Source: Oscillospiraceae bacterium | Lineage (GTDB): Bacteria; Bacillota; Clostridia; Oscillospirales; Butyricicoccaceae | Direction of reading: 5' to 3' | Length of the DNA stretch: 10,618 nt | Assembly: GCA_902797555.1 (NCBI GenBank) | Contig: CADBTM010000156.1 | Span: 1 to 10,618 of the forward strand | In this document: positions 7,081-10,618 of the stretch, in pieces | How positions within the stretch are numbered: position 1 is the first letter of the stretch | Layout: every line of letters starts with the position of its first letter | The notes under the pieces: model-generated | Seen by the model: the letters and a program-made list of their open reading frames with translations, nothing else | What the model was told of the DNA's origin: nothing | The model's database searches: none | Translations under genes and position numbers: made by a program

Positions 7081-8017
7081 GGTTGCCCAGCCCCTTCAGA
7101 TGGTTGAGGGCGAGCTGCTCGGTAGAGACGTTGACCCGCAGGGCGCGGTGGATGTTTTCGATCTCCACGTCGGTCAGATTGCCGCCGAACTCGCCGTCCA
7201 GCGTCCACTGGATGGGGATATCGCTGGTGATGCGCAGCTTGCGGGTTTTGACGGAGAGGATGAGCTCCTCGTCCAGCTCGCCCACCAGAAGAGAGTTGAT
7301 CACCCGGGAAAGCTCGATCATCATGGCGGGCTTGCGGATAAGGGTGACCTCCAGCAGGCCGTCGTTCATGGAGACGTCCAGCAGATCGCCCAGGGCAAAG
7401 CCGGCCACCGAGCTGCTGTTGCTCACCAGACCGATGAGGATCTCATCCTCCACCACGCCGCCGTCGTGCTCGAGGCGCACTTTGTAAGAAGGCAGATTGC
7501 CCAGCCGCTGGATGACCTCCAGCGCATAGGCCAGCTTGCCCAGATTGTTTTTTGCATCCTGACTGGTGGTGTAGGGCACATCGGTAAAGGCGCCGAAGGC
7601 GGCCACATAGGCGAAATAGTCGTCGCCGAACCGTCCCACGTCCACCGAAATGGTGCTGCCCCTAACGGCCACGTCGGCCGCCAGCTCGGGATCCCGGGAG
7701 AGGCACAGGCTTGCGGCAAAATCGTTGGTGGTGCCCATGGGGAGATAGCCCAGCGTGGGCGGATTGTTCACCCGCATCAGGCCGTTGACCGTCTCGTTGA
7801 GGGTGCCGTCGCCGCCGGAGCACACCACCAGATCATAGTCCCCCGCCTCCCGGGCGGCCACCTCGGGGATCTCGCCGCTGCGCTGGCTGAGATAGACGGT
7901 GGGCTCGTAGCCTGCCTTGACAAAGGTGTCGATCACCCGCAGAAAGGGGGCGCGGATGGCCTCCTTGCCCGCGTGGGGGTTGACGAGAAACAAAAGCTTG
8001 CGCCGTTTGTTGTACAT
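7073..8017 (-). CDS. Diacylglycerol kinase family lipid kinase (DagK/YegS/BmrU type)
   Basis: These soluble, membrane-associating kinases phosphorylate diacylglycerol or related lipids with ATP, returning diacylglycerol from lipid turnover to phosphatidic acid. The 314 residues match the family. The N-terminal ATP-binding domain shows VNPHAGK (12-18), the signature SGGDGTLNE (67-75) and LPMGTTNDF (92-100). The C-terminal beta-sandwich holds the conserved DGE at 274-276 (WTLDGEFGG). No membrane segment is present. An AAGGAGA SD lies 8 nt before the ATG at 8017, 16 nt after the amidohydrolase stop. The true lipid substrate could also be a glycolipid or sphingoid base, because the family is broad. 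I give no symbol since dagK and bmrU members are not separable by eye. Confidence 0.92.
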   Translation of the reverse strand: MYNKRRKLLFLVNPHAGKEAIRAPFLRVIDTFVKAGYEPTVYLSQRSGEIPEVAAREAGDYDLVVCSGGDGTLNETVNGLMRVNNPPTLGYLPMGTTNDFAASLCLSRDPELAADVAVRGSTISVDVGRFGDDYFAYVAAFGAFTDVPYTTSQDAKNNLGKLAYALEVIQRLGNLPSYKVRLEHDGGVVEDEILIGLVSNSSSVAGFALGDLLDVSMNDGLLEVTLIRKPAMMIELSRVINSLLVGELDEELILSVKTRKLRITSDIPIQWTLDGEFGGNLTDVEIENIHRALRVNVSTEQLALNHLKGLGNHG

Positions 8018-8033
8018 ATGCGGTCTCTCCTTC

Positions 8034-9590
8034 TCAGCGGTTTTTCCGCAGGATCCTGCCCAGACGCTCCTCGGTCTGGACGCCGTTTTCCAGCGCCACG
8101 CCGCCGTTCAGGATCACATGGTGCACGCCCTTGGCGGGGGCGATAGGCTCCAGATAGGTGGCCTGAGGCGCGATGACGGCGGGATCGAAAACGGTGATGT
8201 CGGCCGCAAGGCCGGGACGGAGCACGCCCCGGTCGGTCATGCCCACCATATGGGCGGCCTTGCTGGTCACCCGGCGCACCGCCTCCTCCAGCGTGCAGAT
8301 GTCCTTTTCCCGCACAAGGCGGAAAAACTCGGCAATGGCGCCGTAGGAGCGGGGATGGGGCAGGCTGTCCATCTTGCTCTTGTCGATGGGATAGGCCGAG
8401 CCGTCGGAGCACACCGAGGTGTCCTGACGGAGGAAATAGAGCATATCCTCCTCGCTCATCACGAAGAAGGTGCAGTCGGCCGAGCCGTGGGTGCGGGTGA
8501 GGATCTCGGCCGCCGCCTCGGGATAGTCCGTGTGCAGCAGCTCCTCCGCCACATAGCGCAGGGTCTTGCCCCGGATCTCCGGCCAAAAGCCGTGCTCATC
8601 GCTGATGAGGGCGGTTTCCGCACGCTCGGCGTTGAAATAGTATTTCTCCCGGATAAAGTCCAGCACCTCCTGACGCCGCGGGCCTGCCAGCACCTTTTCG
8701 ATGGCGCCGGGGCCGCCCTCCAGCGACCACTTGGGCACGCGGTTGGTCAGGCCAGTGGAGGACGCGGTGTAGGGATAGAGATCCTGCGTCACGTTGAGGC
8801 CCTCTGCCCGGGCGTCCTCCAGCTGCTTCCAGATCTGGGGCGCCTTGCCGTGGTGGCGGTAATCGTCGATCTTGAGGTGAGAAACGTGGACGTGGGCGCC
8901 CGAAGCCCGGGCGACGTTCAAAAGCTCGTCGATGGCCTGGGGCAGCAGCGCGCCCTCGTTGCGCAGATGGGCGGGCAGCAGAGCGTCATATTCCTTGACC
9001 ACCTTGCCCAGCTCGCACAGCTCGTGCTGGTCGGCAAAGCAGCCGGGAGAATACTCCAGTCCCAGCGACATGCCCCACGCGCCGGCCTCCAGCTCCCGCC
9101 GGAGGATGGCCTTCATCTCGTCCAGCTCGGCGTCGGTCACCTGACGGTCGGCATAGCCGATGACGTGGGCGCGGATGCGCCCGTGTCCCACCAGAGGCGC
9201 CAGATTGGTGCCCATGCGCCAGCCTTCCCGCTGAAACTTGTCCGCATAGTCGGCAAAGGAGGCGCAGCGCCAATGCTCCTCGTCGGCCTTGTCGGGGGCG
9301 TAGGGATAGGGGCTGGCGCCGCACTGTCCGCACACCTCGGTGGTAATGCCCTGATACAGCTTGGCCGCGTGACTGCTGTCCCGGACAAAGCTGGTGTCCG
9401 AATGGCAGTGGGCGTCAAAAAAGCCGGGCGCCACCGCCAGACCGGCAGCGTCGATGACCTTTTCGGCCTGCAGCTCCCTGAGATCGCCGATGGCGGTGAT
9501 CTTGCCGTCCTTTACCGCCACGTCGGCGAGGCGGCCCTTTGCGCCCGTTCCGTCGTAAACCGTTCCTCCCCGGATGATGATATCTTCCAT
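8034..9590 (-). CDS. N-acyl-D-amino-acid deacylase (D-aminoacylase) family amidohydrolase
   Basis: This is a zinc amidohydrolase of 518 residues related to D-aminoacylase, which hydrolyses N-acyl-D-amino acids (and relatives acting on N-acyl-D-glutamate or hydantoin-like amides). The small N-terminal beta-domain (1-55, RGGTVYDGTGA) is followed by the barrel with metal motif DAHCHSD (His61, His63) and CGQCG (87-91), where Cys90 corresponds to the metal-bridging Cys of D-aminoacylase. Further signatures are HVSHLK, TQDLYPYTASST, CSDGSAYP with the catalytic-Asp position, PHPRSYG, and the C-terminal RPGLAADITVFDP. There is no signal peptide. The frame opens 20 codons further upstream at 9650, but only the ATG at 9590 has an SD (AAGGAGG, 8 nt) and follows the promoter at 9622-9650. 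D-amino acids from peptidoglycan or diet are plausible substrates; exact specificity is not readable. Confidence 0.92.
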   Translation of the reverse strand: MEDIIIRGGTVYDGTGAKGRLADVAVKDGKITAIGDLRELQAEKVIDAAGLAVAPGFFDAHCHSDTSFVRDSSHAAKLYQGITTEVCGQCGASPYPYAPDKADEEHWRCASFADYADKFQREGWRMGTNLAPLVGHGRIRAHVIGYADRQVTDAELDEMKAILRRELEAGAWGMSLGLEYSPGCFADQHELCELGKVVKEYDALLPAHLRNEGALLPQAIDELLNVARASGAHVHVSHLKIDDYRHHGKAPQIWKQLEDARAEGLNVTQDLYPYTASSTGLTNRVPKWSLEGGPGAIEKVLAGPRRQEVLDFIREKYYFNAERAETALISDEHGFWPEIRGKTLRYVAEELLHTDYPEAAAEILTRTHGSADCTFFVMSEEDMLYFLRQDTSVCSDGSAYPIDKSKMDSLPHPRSYGAIAEFFRLVREKDICTLEEAVRRVTSKAAHMVGMTDRGVLRPGLAADITVFDPAVIAPQATYLEPIAPAKGVHHVILNGGVALENGVQTEERLGRILRKNR

Positions 9591-9621
9591 TGCTTGCGCC
9601 TCCTTGCAGTAATCTGCTTTG

Positions 9622-9650
9622 ATTATAGTCTTTTTTCCCCCGTTCCGCAA
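9622..9650 (-). promoter_or_regulatory. Promoter of the seven-gene amidohydrolase-to-trmL unit
   Basis: On the minus strand the -35 TTGCGG (9650-9645) is separated by 17 nt from a perfect -10 TATAAT (9627-9622). The predicted start near 9615 gives a leader of about 25 nt containing the AAGGAGG SD. The -35 keeps only the TTG of the consensus, so activity may be moderate or assisted. Confidence 0.75.
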
Positions 9651-9654
9651 CGGG
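9639..9654. repeat. Inverted repeat across the amidohydrolase -35 (possible operator)
   Basis: A perfect 6-bp inverted repeat with a 4-nt centre, CCCGTT-GCGG-AACGGG on the minus strand, covers the whole -35 box. Its placement would suit a repressor site. It could also be chance in GC-rich DNA. Confidence 0.45.
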
Positions 9655-9692
9655 AAGCGGCGGTTTTCCGAAAGTTTTACAATCCTTTGTGC

Positions 9693-9720
9693 AAAAAAAG
9701 GAGCGGCAAACGCCGCTCCT
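9693..9720 (-). terminator. Intrinsic terminator after queT
   Basis: The minus strand reads AGGAGCGGC-GTTT-GCCGCTCCT, a perfect 9-bp GC-rich stem with a 4-nt loop, followed by seven T residues (9699-9693). It lies about 20 nt after the queT stop and isolates queT from the downstream amidohydrolase promoter. Confidence 0.95.
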
Positions 9721-9740
9721 CAGGAGGCTGTATGAAAAAA

Positions 9741-10238
9741 TTATTTGTCTTCCAGAAATTTGATGCGTCCGCGCTGCTTGTCCAGAGCGGTGTAGAGCAG
9801 CTGGCCCAGAATGCCGCAGCACACCACCTCGCCGATGCCCACGGTGAGCATCATAAAGGGGATGGTGCCGGGAACGCCGTAGGCGTAGCGCAGGACGAAG
9901 GGCACGATGACCATATTGCTGACGATGGGAGGCAGGCAGGCCAGCCAGCGGTTTTTCCGCAGGGCGCGGGTGCCCAGCGCGCCGAGAAGGGTGGCGACGG
10001 TGCCGAAGACCACGTCCCAGATGACGCACCCGGTGAGGGTGTTTGCCAGCAGGCAGCCGATCACCAGACCGGGGATGGCCGCCGGGAAAAAGCAGGGCAG
10101 GATGGTCAGCGCCTCGGACAGCCGGAACTGCACATCGCCGGAGGCCAGCCCCATGGCCGCCGCCAGATAGGTCAGCGCCACATACAGTGCCGCCACCGCC
10201 GCGCCCTGCGTAAGATAGAGGGTCTTGTTGTTTTTCAT
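9741..10238 (-). CDS. queT: QueT-type queuosine precursor transporter, ECF S-component
   Basis: QueT is the substrate-binding membrane S-component of an energy-coupling-factor transporter thought to import queuosine precursors (preQ0/preQ1), used to modify the wobble base of tRNAs with GUN anticodons. It needs a shared EcfAAT module encoded elsewhere. The 165 residues form about five or six membrane helices. Family motifs are VQFRLSEALTILP (36-48), PAAIPGLVIGC (52-62), LANTLTG (64-70), WDVVFGTVATLLGALG (74-89) and VGIGEV (133-138). An AAGGAG SD (10254-10249) lies 10 nt before the ATG and touches the tail of a probable preQ1-I riboswitch, which supports the substrate call. The gene is monocistronic, with its own promoter (10472-10500) and terminator (9693-9720). 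Confidence 0.92.
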   Translation of the reverse strand: MKNNKTLYLTQGAAVAALYVALTYLAAAMGLASGDVQFRLSEALTILPCFFPAAIPGLVIGCLLANTLTGCVIWDVVFGTVATLLGALGTRALRKNRWLACLPPIVSNMVIVPFVLRYAYGVPGTIPFMMLTVGIGEVVCCGILGQLLYTALDKQRGRIKFLEDK

Positions 10239-10248
10239 TTTTCTTTGT

Positions 10249-10291
10249 CTCCTTTAGTTTTGTTTTAAGTGAGGAAGGTCTCGAACTCACT
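10249..10291 (-). ncRNA. Probable preQ1-I riboswitch, translational type, controlling queT
   Basis: On the minus strand the 6-bp stem AGTGAG/CTCACT (10291-10286 with 10273-10268) closes a 12-nt loop, TTCGAGACCTTC. It is followed by an A-rich tail (TAAAACAAAA) and CTAAAGGAG, which merges with the queT SD. The layout follows the H-type pseudoknot of preQ1-I riboswitches: 12-nt loop starting UUC with an AG core, a C just before the 3' stem strand (the ligand-pairing position), and an A-rich strand ending CUAA. P2 pairing is weak by eye (AG with CU, possibly CCTT with AAGG), as in the short Thermoanaerobacter example. Sequestering the SD when preQ1 binds would lower queT translation. Assigned by motif and gene context; no covariance score was run. 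Confidence 0.62.
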
Positions 10292-10465
10292 GTTTTTTGC
10301 CCCCAAAAAATCTCCGATTTTTTGGGGACCCCTTTGGATTTGATAGCTCCGGTCGCGGCACTCCTGCCGCTTCCTTCGCTGCCGCCGACACCCGTCGGCG
10401 CGGCGCACAAGCGCCGTAAAAGGGGATCTTTTTTTGTCGCGTCGGAGCCTCCTGTTCCGACAACG
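10292..10465 (-). ncRNA. Highly structured leader of queT upstream of the riboswitch, family not recognised
   Basis: Between the predicted start (about 10465) and the riboswitch, about 170 nt contain five perfect or near-perfect hairpins on the transcribed strand. H1 (10461-10441) has a 6-bp stem with AGGAGG in its loop. A long-range 9-bp stem with one bulged T (10428-10419 with 10335-10327) encloses three hairpins: H2 (10416-10401, 6 bp), H3 (10400-10383, 7 bp, loop GGGT) and H4 (10370-10355, 6 bp, loop GGAG). H5 (10327-10301) is a 12-bp stem with GGA loop directly after it. No known structured RNA is recognised, and no coding sequence with a suitable start is seen. H5 is not followed by a T run, so it is not a canonical terminator. 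Confidence 0.55.
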
Positions 10466-10471
10466 GCGCAA

Positions 10472-10500
10472 ATTATATCATAAACGCTGGCTCCCGTCAA
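10472..10500 (-). promoter_or_regulatory. Promoter of queT, extended -10
   Basis: The minus strand has -35 TTGACG (10500-10495), a 17-nt spacer and -10 TATAAT (10477-10472) preceded by TGA, giving the extended TGnTATAAT form. This is the strongest promoter in the window by sequence. The predicted start near 10465 is about 227 nt before the queT ATG. Confidence 0.9.
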
Positions 10501-10508
10501 GACGGGAG
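10491..10508. repeat. Perfect 18-bp inverted repeat over the queT -35 (possible operator)
   Basis: CTCCCGTC-TT-GACGGGAG on the minus strand is an 8+2+8 perfect inverted repeat covering the whole -35. The 2-nt centre is too short for a stable RNA hairpin loop, and the element lies upstream of the transcription start, so a protein-binding site is the natural reading. Confidence 0.55.
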
Positions 10509-10618
10509 GGGCGTCCCCGGAGGGTGACCTTCACCTCCGGGGAAGGTGCCGAGCCTGCGAGGCGGATGAGGTTGTTCCAAGCCATATGGTATCGCCCTAC
10601 CTCCTCCGTCACGGCTTC
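10509..10618. repeat. REP-like palindromic intergenic element, cut by window edge
   Basis: This non-coding end contains a long hairpin (10515-10542: 8-bp stem CCCCGGAG/CTCCGGGG, one bulge, then GTGA/TCAC with a 3-nt loop). A divergent inverted pair follows: GGCGGATGAGGT (10561-10572) against ACCTCCTCCGTC (10599-10610), 10 of 12 positions matching when one is reversed. The perfect palindrome CCATATGG (10582-10589) lies between them. The words GGTGCCGAG, GGCGGATGAGGT and CCGTCACGGCTTC resemble dispersed palindromic repeats common between genes in Oscillospiraceae genomes; that resemblance is from memory and was not searched. The element continues past base 10618. Confidence 0.5.

Noticed and set aside
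7917..10268. 783-codon plus-strand open frame, with an AGGAGG-preceded ATG at 9732 inside it
   Set aside because: It runs antisense through the amidohydrolase and queT. The SD-like AGGAGG is part of the sequence just after the queT stop, and the product (rich in His, Gly, Ala and Gln) shows no recognisable fold.
10268..10298. Plus-strand terminator AGTGAG...CTCACT followed by GTTTTTT
   Set aside because: There is no plus-strand gene to terminate, the 12-nt loop is large, and the same bases fit the minus-strand riboswitch.
10268..10300. T-loop-like GTTCGAGACC suggesting a tRNA gene
   Set aside because: There is no acceptor stem, anticodon arm or CCA. The sequence is better explained as the loop of the preQ1-I candidate.
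9415..10500. 361-codon minus-strand frame covering the queT leader and running through queT out of frame
   Set aside because: Its first part lies in the structured leader with no SD-start pair, and the rest is a frame-shifted reading of queT and the amidohydrolase start.
1..10618. CRISPR arrays, insertion sequences, phage genes, tRNA or rRNA genes, toxin-antitoxin or defence systems
   Set aside because: I looked on both strands and saw no regularly spaced repeats, transposase or integrase motifs, tRNA cloverleaf or rRNA signatures.

Overview
The window looks like chromosomal DNA of a GC-rich gut clostridium, most likely of the Oscillospiraceae group. The reasons are the high GC content with strong SD sequences (AAGGAGG type), the TATAAT promoters, the Firmicutes-type glycolytic cluster, the NusG-domain-II/Gx-transporter pair, a QueT-type transporter behind a probable preQ1-I riboswitch, and REP-like intergenic DNA at the right edge. 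The family placement is an inference from general resemblance, not a search result. All eleven genes lie on the minus strand, so transcription runs from high to low coordinates.

Read in the direction of transcription there are three units. (1) queT (10238-9741) has its own promoter, a long folded leader, a probable preQ1-I riboswitch joined to its ribosome binding site, and a strong intrinsic terminator. (2) A seven-gene unit (9590-4269) follows its own promoter: a D-aminoacylase-family amidohydrolase, a diacylglycerol-kinase-family lipid kinase, a NusG domain II membrane-anchored protein, a Gx-transporter-family membrane protein, a YjjG-like HAD nucleotidase, a sirtuin (cobB) and the tRNA methyltransferase trmL. 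Spacings are 16 nt or less and most junctions overlap or abut, so translational coupling is likely. (3) The lower-glycolysis operon pgk-tpiA-gpmI-eno (4064 to beyond base 1) has a near-consensus promoter at 4129-4157. It encodes the steps from 1,3-bisphosphoglycerate to phosphoenolpyruvate plus triose interconversion; gapA is not adjacent, and eno is cut by the window edge.

The protein-coding part is mostly ordinary housekeeping. The most interesting DNA is the 380-base stretch 10239-10618. It holds an extended -10 promoter with a perfect 18-bp inverted repeat over its -35, about 170 nt of leader that folds into a multi-branched structure I cannot assign to a known family, the probable preQ1-I aptamer, and a REP-like palindromic element. 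All three promoters carry an inverted repeat with CCGT/ACGG arms at or beside the -35. The NusG-II/Gx pair resembles EetA/EetB of flavin-based extracellular electron transfer, but no other gene of that system is present here.
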